Below, piece after piece: positions 15,794-22,382 of a DNA stretch of 22,382 nt. The notes under the pieces are model-generated. The model was not told the origin of the DNA and made no database searches. It worked only from the letters and a program-made list of their open reading frames with translations. The translations under genes were made by a program, and so were the position numbers. This DNA is from Erythrobacter sp. (GTDB lineage Bacteria > Pseudomonadota > Alphaproteobacteria > Sphingomonadales > Sphingomonadaceae), in NCBI GenBank assembly GCA_030731635.1, contig JANQTR010000057.1:1-22382 (forward strand), read 5' to 3'. The number at the start of each line of letters is the position of its first letter. Position 1 is the first letter of the stretch.

Positions 15794-15981
15794 GAAGCCC
15801 TCTCATCGAGTGAACTGCTGGGCTGACCGTTTTTTCCTGCCGCCTGAATATTTTCATTGGCTCACCTGGTCCCAGCAAGCTGAAGCAATGCGCGCCCTAT
15901 AGGCAAGGCCTCTGCGAGGCACAAGCGGGTTTGGAATTGAGGTGGGGGCAACGGCCCATCCGCCAGAAAGTGCAATCCGCG

Positions 15982-15996
15982 TTAACCAATTGTTGA
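15982..15996. promoter_or_regulatory. Possible CtrA-type box upstream of the Sel1-like gene
   Basis: TTAA-N7-TTGA (TTAACC AATTG TTGA) is one mismatch from the CtrA consensus TTAA-N7-TTAA, 70 bases upstream of the Sel1-like start, in an AT-richer patch of the 272-base gap between dksA and this gene. Chance occurrence is quite possible. No convincing -35/-10 pair was found alongside it. Confidence 0.25.
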
Positions 15997-16065
15997 CCAT
16001 GTTAGCCGAATTCTTGTCATCGGAAGGCCGCCTGGGGGGCGGTCTGGTCACACGGGGACGACAAC

Positions 16066-16395
16066 ATGACGATCATTGCGATCAACGCCAAAGATGCAAA
16101 TGTTTCACGCGAAACATCAGCCGAACCGGCACTTGGACGGTGGCTGGCAGAGGCTGCTCAGGGCCAAGCCGAAGCCTGCTTCGATCTGGGCGTCGCATTT
16201 TCGACCGGCAGCAATGGCGCAGCCTGCGATCTGATCGAAGCGCACAAGTGGTTCAATCTGGCTGCCGTCCGCGGACATGAAGAAGCCGCGCATTGCCGGG
16301 CTGATATCTCCGACGAAATGACCGCCCGCGAAATCGCCGAAGCCCAGCGCCGCGCGCGCCAATGGCTCGCCGAAGGCCGCCTGCGCGCTGCGTAA
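16066..16395 (+). CDS. Small Sel1-like repeat protein
   Basis: 109 residues. The region from about residue 23 to 75 (WLAEAAQGQAEACFDLGVAFSTG, then AHKWFNLAAVRGHEEAA) is one to one and a half Sel1-like (TPR-related) repeats with the typical A..(W/Y)F.LAA..GH..A pattern. A C-terminal helix (EIAEAQRRARQWLAEGR) follows. No signal peptide is visible, so it is probably cytoplasmic; Sel1 repeats usually mediate protein contacts. GGGGA (16054-16058) seven bases upstream fits ATG 16066. The codons for residues about 12-18 (NVSRETS) overlap a parS-like palindrome. It is convergent with the FemAB-like gene, 8 bases apart. Confidence 0.85.
   Translation: MTIIAINAKDANVSRETSAEPALGRWLAEAAQGQAEACFDLGVAFSTGSNGAACDLIEAHKWFNLAAVRGHEEAAHCRADISDEMTAREIAEAQRRARQWLAEGRLRAA
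16101..16116. promoter_or_regulatory. parS-like ParB-binding site inside the Sel1-like gene
   Basis: TGTTTCACGCGAAACA matches the bacterial parS consensus TGTTTCACGTGAAACA at 15 of 16 positions; the mismatch is in the central CG-TG step. The arms extend to ATGTTTC and GAAACAT (16100-16117). ParB binds parS and spreads to form the segregation complex. The only copy seen in this window is here. It lies within coding sequence, as parS sites often do. Confidence 0.5.
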
Positions 16396-16403
16396 GTTGC
16401 CGT

Positions 16404-17555
16404 TTAATCAATCTTTTTGAATGGGGTGCGGCCACCTAAATACATCTGGTCGCTGGCAACCCCTTCGCGTTCGCGTTCGAGAAAGTCGGCGACAGCGGAA
16501 CGAAAGCCGGGATCAGCGATCCAATGCGCTGACCACGTCTGCACCGGCTCATACCCTCGGGCAAGCTTGTGCCCACCCTGTGCGCCTGCCTCAACCCGGT
16601 TGAGGCCGCGGGCGATGGCGATGTCGATCGCCTGATAGTAACATAGTTCAAAATGCAGGAAGCGCACTTCGCGGGTGCAGCCCCAATAGCGGCCATAAAG
16701 TGCATCGGACCCGGCGAAATTGAGCGCGCCTGCAATCGCCTGATCGCCATCATAGGCGAGGATCAGCACCACCCGGTCCCCCATCCGCTGACCCAGCAGG
16801 CTGAACGCCTCGCGCGTCAGATAGGGCTGCCCCCATTTGCGTGCGCCAGTATCCTGATAGAATATCCAGAATGCATCCCAATGCGCTTCGGTGATTTCCG
16901 CGCCAGTTAACTGCCGGATCGTCAGACCCTCCACCGCGCTGCTGCGTTCCTTGCGCAGGTCCTTGCGTTTGCGTGAGGCAAGCGCACCGAGGAAATCGTC
17001 AAAACTGGCATAGCCGCGGTTGACCCAGTGAAACTGGATATCCGAACGCGGCAACCAACCGGCGTCTTCGAACAGCGCCAATTGTTCGGGCGCGATGAAA
17101 GTCGCGTGGGCCGATGACAGCTTGTTCTGTTCACACACCAATTCTGCCCCTTTGAGCAGAGGCGCTGCCAACGCCGGATCGCTCAGCAACAGGCGCGGGC
17201 CGGTCGCCGGGGTGAAGGGAGCGGCGATCTGAAGCTTGGGATAATAGCGCCCGCCCGCGCGGTGCCAGGCATCGGCCCAAGCATGATCGAACACATATTC
17301 GCCCTGCGAATGCGCCTTCACATAGGACGGCATCGCGGCGAGCAGCCGCCCTGCGCTATCTGTAATCGCAATCGGTGCAGGTTCCCATCCGGTGCCGGGG
17401 CCGACAGAACCCGAATCCTCCATCGCGGTCAGGAATTCGTGGCTGACGAAGGGATTACCGTTGCCGCCCAGCGCGTTCCATTCCGCACGATCGAAACTAC
17501 CGACCGAGGGGGCAAGGCGGACGATCAGTTCATTTGTGCTCTCATCCTTGTTCAT
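16404..17555 (-). CDS. FemAB-like / GNAT-fold protein (DUF482, PF04339 type)
   Basis: 383 residues from ATG 17555. NPFVSHEFLTAMEDSGSVG near the N-terminus, then YVFDHAWADAWHRAGGRYYPKLQ, ASRKRKDLRKER in the middle and GALNFAGSDALYGRYWGC and HFELCYYQAIDIAIARGL near the end, are characteristic of the large DUF482 family related to FemAB/GNAT aminoacyl or acyl transferases. The family is often labelled peptidoglycan biosynthesis protein, but the substrate is not known. The ATG overlaps the TGA of the GDPD gene (17552-17555), so it is translationally coupled and is the last gene of a five-gene operon. The frame open to 17753 is only overlap with GDPD. Confidence 0.87.
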   Translation of the reverse strand: MNKDESTNELIVRLAPSVGSFDRAEWNALGGNGNPFVSHEFLTAMEDSGSVGPGTGWEPAPIAITDSAGRLLAAMPSYVKAHSQGEYVFDHAWADAWHRAGGRYYPKLQIAAPFTPATGPRLLLSDPALAAPLLKGAELVCEQNKLSSAHATFIAPEQLALFEDAGWLPRSDIQFHWVNRGYASFDDFLGALASRKRKDLRKERSSAVEGLTIRQLTGAEITEAHWDAFWIFYQDTGARKWGQPYLTREAFSLLGQRMGDRVVLILAYDGDQAIAGALNFAGSDALYGRYWGCTREVRFLHFELCYYQAIDIAIARGLNRVEAGAQGGHKLARGYEPVQTWSAHWIADPGFRSAVADFLEREREGVASDQMYLGGRTPFKKID

Positions 17556-18280
17556 GCCAGCCCCGCCCCTTCGGCGATCAGCGCATCGGCATGGTCCATT
17601 GCACGCAGGCGGGTCTCTGGCGAATTGACTGTCCAGGTAAGCACCGGCAGCCCCCTGGCACGCAGGGCCGCGACCAACCGGTTTGGCAGGGCAGCGATGT
17701 GATAGGCGAGGAAATCGGGGCGTGCGATCCACAGCGCCAGCCGCCGTTGCCACGCCTTTTGGGTATTTCCGCGATCATCCTCGCGCATCACCAGCCCGGC
17801 GCAGGTCTGCGGCGAATGCCGCCGAAACCAGCGCGCCACGCGGGGGTCGAAACTCATTACCGCATGGGGTCCATCATAATCGGCGAGCATGCGACTGACG
17901 GTGACACATGTCATTGCGACATCATATCCCGGCCGCGACTTGATCTCGATCAGCAGTGGCACGCGGCCAGCCACCACTTCGAGCAATGTCGAAAGCTTGA
18001 ACGGGTGCTGATCTGTACCGAGAAGACAAAGCTGTTCGAGTTCGGCTGCGGTGCGCTGTTCTGTTTCCCCAGCCACCCCGGTTAACCGATCAAGCTCCCA
18101 GTCGTGGAACACCATCGGGTGATCATCACGGCTGCGCTGGATATCGCATTCGATGCCCATGCCTGCCGCAATCGCGCCCTCGGCGGCTGCAAGCGAGTTT
18201 TCCGGCACGCCCTTACGGTGCAGCCCGCGGTGGGCATATTCCCACTGCGTCAGCCAATCCGGAGCGCGCCGTCCGTTCAT
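17552..18280 (-). CDS. Glycerophosphodiester phosphodiesterase family protein
   Basis: 242 residues with the complete GDPD catalytic pattern: AHRG (His17, Arg18), PENSLAA (Glu27, Asn28), IECDIQRSRDDHPMVFHD (Glu44, Asp46, His59), LDRLTG, and IEIKS (Glu112, Lys114) in the central barrel strand. The C-terminus LPVLTWTVNSPETRLRAMDHADALIAEG is also typical. It should hydrolyse glycerophosphodiesters to sn-glycerol-3-phosphate and an alcohol. No signal peptide is visible, so it is probably cytoplasmic. It follows RidA by 6 bases and overlaps the FemAB-like gene by 4. Confidence 0.93.
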   Translation of the reverse strand: MNGRRAPDWLTQWEYAHRGLHRKGVPENSLAAAEGAIAAGMGIECDIQRSRDDHPMVFHDWELDRLTGVAGETEQRTAAELEQLCLLGTDQHPFKLSTLLEVVAGRVPLLIEIKSRPGYDVAMTCVTVSRMLADYDGPHAVMSFDPRVARWFRRHSPQTCAGLVMREDDRGNTQKAWQRRLALWIARPDFLAYHIAALPNRLVAALRARGLPVLTWTVNSPETRLRAMDHADALIAEGAGLA

Positions 18281-18286
18281 CGGGCG

Positions 18287-18745
18287 TCAGGCGTCCTTGA
18301 TCGCGATCACCGCATCGACTTCAACAACTGCATCAAGCGGGAGCGCAGGCACACCCACTGCTGCGCGCGCATGACGGCCCTTGTCGCCGAACACTTCCAC
18401 CATGAGGTCAGATGCGCCGTTCGCTACTTTTGGCTGTTTTGTGAAATCAAGCGCGCAATTCACGAACACGCCCAGCTTGACCACGCGCTCGACTTTGTCG
18501 AGCAGTCCAGCTTCCTTTAGCTGCGCAAGGATCATGAGACCGCATGCACGCGCTGCTTTCATGCCCGAATCGGTATCATGATGAATTCCGAGTTTGCCTG
18601 TGACAAGCTTGCCATCGATGAACGGCAATTGGCCCGACACATGCGCAAAACCGCCCGCTACGACCACCGGCACATAGCTGGCTACCGGTGCAGCGGCCTC
18701 AGGCAGGTCGATACCAAGCTCTTCAAGTCGTGCGTGAATATTCAT
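18287..18745 (-). CDS. RidA (YjgF/YER057c/UK114) family protein
   Basis: 152 residues, slightly longer than classical RidA (about 130). YVPVVVAGGFAHVSGQLPF, KAARACGLMILAQLKEAG, VVKLGVFVNC and the C-terminal RAAVGVPALPLDAVVEVDAV are the family blocks. Arg127 in RAAVGV is the conserved carboxylate-binding arginine needed for enamine/imine deaminase activity. This supports a role in clearing reactive enamines from PLP enzymes. The longer form with an IDLPEAAAPVASYVP N-terminus fits the RidA subgroup common in alphaproteobacteria. Its start overlaps the HAD gene stop by 4 bases (18742-18745). Confidence 0.92.
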   Translation of the reverse strand: MNIHARLEELGIDLPEAAAPVASYVPVVVAGGFAHVSGQLPFIDGKLVTGKLGIHHDTDSGMKAARACGLMILAQLKEAGLLDKVERVVKLGVFVNCALDFTKQPKVANGASDLMVEVFGDKGRHARAAVGVPALPLDAVVEVDAVIAIKDA

Positions 18746-19371
18746 GCTCTTTCCCCTTCCAACCGTTCAAGCAGCCACGGCAGGGCTTCGTCCCAGCGAT
18801 CAATCCGGGCTTCAGCGTGGCCTGCCTTGTGAGCACAATCAATCGCGTGGGCGATCATCGGTTCGCCGCACAGGTGCAGCCGCGTGACGTGCGGGGTGAT
18901 TTCCGCGACTGAGGCGTGATGCTGGGCAAGATCATCGATGAACACCGCGCGGGTGGGCGCGTATTCATCCATGATCGCCTTCAACGCCGGGCCTTTGGGC
19001 CCCTGATTGGTGAAAACGCGGGCATTGATGCCAACCGCAGCAAGTTGCGCGGCGCGAGCATCACGGTGACCATCGACCAGGTTGGTCAGGATCACGACAT
19101 TGGCCTTTTCCGCCAGCGTGTTGATCCCTTCAACCGCACCCGCAATCGGTTTTTGCGAGTCCATCTCGTTGTCGAAGAATTCGCGCAGCATCCGCCAGAT
19201 ATCAGCCGGTTCGACCAACTCGCCGCTCGTCTGCCAGCGCAGGGCTTCTGCAAAATTGTGGCCTTCAAGATGGAAATCGATCCCTTGGCTCGCCTCCAGC
19301 CAGTCTTTGAAAGGGGCAACCATGTGCAGCAGCACTTCGTCGCAATCGGAGATAATCAGGGGGCGGGTCAT
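18742..19371 (-). CDS. HAD-family hydrolase
   Basis: 209 residues. Motif I is IISDCDEVLLH (nucleophile Asp9, acid/base Asp11), motif II is VVILTN, the motif III lysine is in NQGPKGPAL, and motif IV is AVFIDD. The cap is a short helical insert (about residues 20-75, with the EGHNFAEALRWQ and IWRMLREFFDNEMDSQ segments). It is probably a small-molecule phosphatase; the substrate cannot be told. It overlaps DUF3572 upstream and RidA downstream, each by the 4-base ATGA arrangement. It is not a full match to any named phosphatase I recognise. Confidence 0.88.
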   Translation of the reverse strand: MTRPLIISDCDEVLLHMVAPFKDWLEASQGIDFHLEGHNFAEALRWQTSGELVEPADIWRMLREFFDNEMDSQKPIAGAVEGINTLAEKANVVILTNLVDGHRDARAAQLAAVGINARVFTNQGPKGPALKAIMDEYAPTRAVFIDDLAQHHASVAEITPHVTRLHLCGEPMIAHAIDCAHKAGHAEARIDRWDEALPWLLERLEGERA

Positions 19372-19643
19372 TGTGTCAAAGCGTCCTTGGCGGCAACCAG
19401 TTCCTCAGGCGTGACGGCCAGCGCCGCTGCCGCACGGATCAGGTCGGGTTCGTGGTTGGAAAGAAATTCGAGCGCGGAGGCAAGGATCATCGGATCGCCC
19501 AGCCCGGCCCGCAAAGTATCGGGATCAAGCCCGGTCAGATCAAGGTATCGCGCGGCGCGATCTTCGCCTTCCAGCACCCAGCCGAGCGCGGCGAGCGCCA
19601 GCGTTTGCGGGTTGAGCGGGTCGGAAGCTGAACGAAGCGGGAT
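19368..19643 (-). CDS. DUF3572 family protein, probably with an ATC start
   Basis: The conserved body NPQTLALAALGWVLEGEDRA, then YLDLTGLDPDTLRAGLGDP, SALEFLSNHEPDL and VTPEEL is the DUF3572 pattern (function unknown, all-helical, usually 90-100 residues, often beside divK). No in-frame ATG, GTG or TTG exists between the upstream TAA (19665-19667) and the GTG at 19575-19577. Starting at that GTG would remove the conserved NPQTLALAALGW segment and leave 69 residues with no ribosome site. AAAGGA (19651-19656) is seven bases from an ATC at 19641-19643, giving 91 residues. The ATC start is therefore proposed. The stop overlaps the HAD start by 4 bases, making this the first gene of the operon to 16404. 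Confidence 0.75.
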   Translation of the reverse strand: MPLRSASDPLNPQTLALAALGWVLEGEDRAARYLDLTGLDPDTLRAGLGDPMILASALEFLSNHEPDLIRAAAALAVTPEELVAAKDALTQ

Positions 19644-19697
19644 TGTCCTGTCCTTTGGTGGGGGTTAGTCGTAAGGCAATCGAATGCGGGGCGAGCA

Positions 19698-20060
19698 GTG
19701 ACAAAGCGGATCATGGTTGTCGAGGATAATGACCTCAACAGAAAATTGTTCTGTGACGTTCTGCGCGCCAACGGCTTTGAAGTTGAGCCTGTGGCTGATG
19801 GCAACATGGTGCTGGACACCGCGCGTGCAACCTCACCCGATCTGATCATAATGGATATCCAGCTTGGCGGGGTATCAGGCGTTGACCTGATCGAAGCCGC
19901 CAAGGCAGACCAGATGCTCTGCAGGATCCCGGTGCTGGCCGTGACCGCCTTTGCGGCCAAAGGCGATGAAGAACGCATCCGTGCGGCAGGCGCCGAGGGC
20001 TATTTGTCAAAGCCGGTATCGATCGGGCCGTTCATGACCGCGGTCAACGCGCTGGTTTAG
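19698..20060 (+). CDS. divK: DivK-type single-domain response regulator
   Basis: 120 residues, only a receiver domain. KRIMVVEDNDLNRKLFCDVL has the acidic pair (Glu9, Asp10), Asp53 in LIIMDIQLGGVSG is the phosphoacceptor, with Thr83 and Lys105 (YLSKPV) completing the switch. This is close to DivK, which controls the DivJ/PleC kinases and the CtrA pathway in Caulobacter. In Caulobacter divK is followed by pleD; here it is not. The GTG at 19698 is the only sensible start, with a purine-rich GGGGCGAG upstream. It is divergent from DUF3572 across 54 bases, and a hairpin lies after its stop. Confidence 0.9.
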   Translation: MTKRIMVVEDNDLNRKLFCDVLRANGFEVEPVADGNMVLDTARATSPDLIIMDIQLGGVSGVDLIEAAKADQMLCRIPVLAVTAFAAKGDEERIRAAGAEGYLSKPVSIGPFMTAVNALV

Positions 20061-20129
20061 AGCACTTTCCGACCATTCTGGGTTACTCTGATCCCGTGAG
20101 GAAGTCTGCTGGCTTCGTTACGACGCTGA

Positions 20130-20149
20130 CAGGGGCAAACCAGCCCCTG
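20130..20149. terminator. GC-rich hairpin between convergent divK and the Pycsar-like gene
   Basis: CAGGGGC and GCCCCTG form a perfect 7-base stem around AAACCA, 70 bases after the divK stop and 11 bases beyond the minus-strand gene stop at 20161. There is no T tract on either strand, so it may act as a weak bidirectional terminator or RNA-stabilising hairpin. Confidence 0.4.
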
Positions 20150-20160
20150 CTGCGCGCCGC

Positions 20161-20748
20161 CTAGGAAAGCCTGACCGCAGTTTCGGCCGCAAAGGTGATC
20201 GCGGTCAGGCACAGGCCGAACATGAAGCTTTTATAGGCGTAGGCGAGGTATTTGTATTTCTTGCGCTGCAACACCTGCCCGTTCTGGTAGATGTCGTGCA
20301 GCATGGTGCGGAACACGGTTTCATCCGTGCGCAGGTCGGCAAGGATGCTTTCGGTCCATTCTCCTTCGTCCAAGTGGACAAAATAGCCGAAAAACATCTT
20401 GTTCGACTTACCGTCGTTAAGCTTGGCGGATCCCGGGCCGCTGACCGAAGGCAGCACCGCGAACACGGCAAACATCGCCGAAACAAACGCGAACAACGCC
20501 AGCACGGCCAGCGACCATGGCAGCGCACCGCCCGCCGCCTGGCCCAGCGAAATGGTGAAGACAAGAAAGGTTGCACCCATCAGGATCGAAGCCTTGGCAT
20601 CGGCCATCTGGCTGAGCGTCAGATTGACCTGCTGGCTGGTGCGCACCAGATGGATCGCATGGTTGGAATAGCCCGAGGGCGATGGCAGCGAAGGCGCCGC
20701 CCCCGATGGCGCAACGCCCTGTTCAGCCTGCGTTGCATTTTCAGCCAT
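20161..20748 (-). CDS. Pycsar-effector-like membrane protein (DUF5706 type)
   Basis: 195 residues from ATG 20748, supported by GGGGGGAT just upstream; the frame open to 20877 would put a long tail before it. A Pro/Ala/Ser-rich N-terminus (residues 1-28) precedes NLTLSQMADAKASILMG, the D-x-KAS motif that leads into the first helix (about 53-72) in these proteins. A second helix (about 77-100) follows, then a soluble segment (MFFGYFVHLDEGEWTESIL and LHDIYQNGQVLQRKKYKYL) and a last helix (about 173-190). The pattern matches the Pycsar-TM effector family, in which cyclic pyrimidine nucleotides trigger membrane damage. No nucleotide cyclase is nearby, so an ordinary cellular role is equally likely. 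Confidence 0.7.
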   Translation of the reverse strand: MAENATQAEQGVAPSGAAPSLPSPSGYSNHAIHLVRTSQQVNLTLSQMADAKASILMGATFLVFTISLGQAAGGALPWSLAVLALFAFVSAMFAVFAVLPSVSGPGSAKLNDGKSNKMFFGYFVHLDEGEWTESILADLRTDETVFRTMLHDIYQNGQVLQRKKYKYLAYAYKSFMFGLCLTAITFAAETAVRLS

Positions 20749-20885
20749 GATATCCCCCCGGACAGGCCGCGCAGAGTCCCCCTTGCGCGGCGAAAACTTG
20801 ACAAGCTGCATCATCCGCCGCTTTGCAGCCGTAATATCGTGGCACACGCCAGACCACAACCGATGCATAGAAAGCATAGCCGCCC

Positions 20886-21128
20886 ATGAACCCCACCCAA
20901 GTCGAAGAGCGCATCCGCACCCTGATCGAACCGTTCAACAAGAAAGGCGTGGCGGTCGAGGATGCGACCACCTTTGCCGGTGATCTTGAATTCGACAGCC
21001 TGACCGTGATGGATTTCGTCGCCGCGATCGAGGATGAATTCGACATCATCATCAGCATGAACCAGCAGGCCGAAATCGAAAACTGGGGCCAGTTGATCGC
21101 CGCAGTCCACAAGTTGCAGGATAGCTGA
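20886..21128 (+). CDS. acpR: Acyl carrier protein associated with sphingolipid synthesis
   Basis: 80 residues with the acyl carrier fold. The phosphopantetheine attachment site is LEFDSLTVMDFVAAIEDEFD, with Ser38 in the DSL motif, then an acidic helix II and NWGQLIAAVHKL near the end. It starts 137 bases from the divergent gene at 20748 and ends 2 bases before serine palmitoyltransferase, so the two are co-expressed. Family knowledge: in Caulobacter and relatives a dedicated ACP supplies acyl groups for sphingolipid synthesis by SPT. It differs from the general fatty-acid AcpP, which usually sits beside fabF. No clear ribosome site is seen (GCCGCCC before the ATG). Confidence 0.85.
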   Translation: MNPTQVEERIRTLIEPFNKKGVAVEDATTFAGDLEFDSLTVMDFVAAIEDEFDIIISMNQQAEIENWGQLIAAVHKLQDS

Positions 21129-21130
21129 TA

Positions 21131-22378
21131 ATGGCGACGTCCATGACCGAAACTCTCACCGCCGATAGCGCCTCGAAGCCGGTTGACCTGCTGGCCAAGT
21201 TCGATCCGATCATCCAGACCCGCGAGACATTGCTTGCCGCCGGGGTGGAGGATCCGTTCAGTCTGGTGATGGAGGAGGTATTGTCCCCCACCCGTGCGAT
21301 CTGCAACGGGCGCGATACGATCCTGCTTGGTACCTATAACTACATGGGCATGACCTTCGATCCTGACGTGATCGAGGCAGGCAAGCGCGCGATGGAAGAG
21401 TTTGGCGCTGGCACCACTGGCAGCCGCGTGCTCAACGGCACCTTCCGCGATCACCGCGATGTCGAAACGGCCTTGCGCGAATTTTATGGCATGGATCATG
21501 CCATGGTGTTTTCGACCGGGTATCAGGCCAATCTCGGGATCATTTCGACGCTGGCGGGCAAGGGTGATTACATCATCCTCGATATCGACAGCCACGCATC
21601 GATCTGGGATGGCTGCGCGATGGGCAACGCCGAGGTCGTGCCGTTCAAGCACAATGACGTCGAAGCGCTGGAAAAGCGGTTGAAACGCGTTCCCGAAGGT
21701 GCGGGCAAGCTGGTGGTGCTCGAAGGCGTTTATTCGATGATGGGCGATGTCGCCCCGCTCAAGGAAATGGTCGCCGTCTGCAAAGCGCACGGCGCGACGG
21801 TGCTGGTGGACGAGGCGCATTCGATGGGCTTCATCGGCGAACACGGCCGCGGCGTCGCCGAAGAACAGGGCGTGCTGGACGACGTTGATTTCATCATCGG
21901 CACCTTTTCCAAAAGCGTCGGCACGGTCGGCGGTTTCTGCGTGTCGAACCACCCCAAGTTTGAAGTGCTGCGGCTGGTGTGCCGTCCTTACGTCTTCACC
22001 GCCGCCCTGCCGCCTGCGGTCATGGCGAGCAGCGCCACCTCGATCCGCAAGCTGATGCACGGCGGGAACAAGCGCGCGCATCTGTGGGAGAACAGCCGCA
22101 CGCTGCACGGCGGGCTCAAGGCATTGGGCTTCCAGCTTGGCACCGACACCCCGCAAAGCGCGATCATCGCGGTGATCATGCCCGATCTGGAAAAGGGCGC
22201 AATGATGTGGGAGGCGCTGTTGAAGGAGGGCCTCTACGTCAACCTCGCCCGCCCGCCCGCAACCCCGGCCGGCATGACCCTGCTGCGTTGTTCGCTGTGC
22301 GCGGAGCATTCAGCCGAACAGGTGCAGACGATCCTCGGCATGTTCGAACGGGCGGGCAAGGCGATCGGGATTATTTGA
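21131..22378 (+). CDS. spt: Serine palmitoyltransferase
   Basis: 415 residues, the size of the soluble homodimeric bacterial enzyme. It is an alpha-oxoamine synthase: LGTYNYMGMTFDPDV, then GTTGSRVLNGTFRDH, DIDSHASIWDG (His155, which stacks on PLP), VDEAHSMGFIGEHGRG, and GTFSKSVGTVGGF with the PLP-binding Lys261. The KSVGTVGG motif matches the Sphingomonas paucimobilis enzyme and separates it from KBL and BioF. It condenses L-serine with an acyl thioester (acyl-CoA, or acyl-ACP through the preceding carrier) to form 3-ketosphinganine, the first sphingolipid step. AGGA about ten bases upstream supports ATG 21131, though Met5 is possible. The gene ends 4 bases before the window edge. Confidence 0.95.
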   Translation: MATSMTETLTADSASKPVDLLAKFDPIIQTRETLLAAGVEDPFSLVMEEVLSPTRAICNGRDTILLGTYNYMGMTFDPDVIEAGKRAMEEFGAGTTGSRVLNGTFRDHRDVETALREFYGMDHAMVFSTGYQANLGIISTLAGKGDYIILDIDSHASIWDGCAMGNAEVVPFKHNDVEALEKRLKRVPEGAGKLVVLEGVYSMMGDVAPLKEMVAVCKAHGATVLVDEAHSMGFIGEHGRGVAEEQGVLDDVDFIIGTFSKSVGTVGGFCVSNHPKFEVLRLVCRPYVFTAALPPAVMASSATSIRKLMHGGNKRAHLWENSRTLHGGLKALGFQLGTDTPQSAIIAVIMPDLEKGAMMWEALLKEGLYVNLARPPATPAGMTLLRCSLCAEHSAEQVQTILGMFERAGKAIGII

Positions 22379-22382
22379 GCGC

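Noticed and set aside
20798..20837. TTGACA followed by TAATAT upstream of the ACP gene
   Set aside because: The two boxes are 28 bases apart, too far for one sigma-70 promoter, so I do not call a promoter there.
20741..22309. Long open frame on the minus strand opposite the ACP and serine palmitoyltransferase genes
   Set aside because: It is antisense to two clear genes, has a His/Arg/Gln-rich composition typical of a GC-rich shadow frame, and shows no family motif.

Overview
The window is about 22.4 kb of GC-rich chromosomal DNA (low-to-mid 60s % GC by eye), densely packed with genes and with many 4-base start/stop overlaps. It most likely comes from an alphaproteobacterium of the order Sphingomonadales (Erythrobacter, Novosphingobium or a relative). 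Reasons: a serine palmitoyltransferase beside a dedicated acyl carrier protein, a DivK-type response regulator next to a DUF3572 gene, a malic enzyme/phosphotransacetylase fusion divergent from mutS, and a twin-transmembrane (HIG1-like) protein beside a PduO-type cobalamin adenosyltransferase. No rRNA, tRNA, CRISPR array, insertion sequence or phage gene was seen.

Layout. 1-850: the 3' end of a gene resembling trmB, overlapped by a small M50 site-2-type protease. 843-3505 (minus): a four-helix membrane protein downstream of malic enzyme maeB. 3636-6848 (plus): mutS, then a one-helix protein of unknown function. 9499-6864 (minus): gluQRS, twin-TM protein, cobalamin adenosyltransferase, 3-hydroxybutyryl-CoA dehydrogenase. 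9643-10251 (plus): an HNH endonuclease, behind an intergenic inverted repeat whose arms are near-matches to DnaA boxes. 10256-12735: an exported GNAT-like protein (minus), a kynureninase remnant (minus), an exported thioredoxin-like protein with foreign-looking codon use (plus), and the intact kynureninase (minus). 14710-12807 (minus): an orphan oligopeptide-binding lipoprotein and a DUF4112 protein. 15793-14774 (minus): a DksA-family protein with one cysteine, a clear intrinsic terminator, and a PilZ protein. 16066-16395 (plus): a small Sel1-like protein whose coding sequence carries a near-perfect parS palindrome. 19643-16404 (minus): a tightly coupled five-gene operon (DUF3572, HAD hydrolase, RidA, GDPD, FemAB-like). 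19698-20060 (plus): divK. 20748-20161 (minus): a Pycsar-effector-like membrane protein, divergent from the sphingolipid pair ACP-SPT (20886-22378, plus).

Working together. Most genes are housekeeping: translation (trmB, gluQRS), mismatch repair (mutS), central carbon and CoA metabolism (maeB, hbd, kynU), cobalamin activation, transcription and second-messenger signalling (dksA, PilZ, divK), and sphingolipid initiation (ACP + SPT). There is no obvious new multi-gene system. The points that stand out are: a degraded kynureninase tail that, with the intact gene's own tail, brackets a foreign-looking thioredoxin gene; a likely non-canonical ATC start at the head of the five-gene operon; the parS-like site inside a gene together with DnaA-box-like repeats about 6.5 kb away; and a lone Pycsar-type effector-like protein next to sphingolipid synthesis genes. 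No intergenic stretch exceeds 300 bases. The longest, 15794-16065, lies between dksA and the Sel1-like gene and holds divergent 5' regions with a possible CtrA-like motif.
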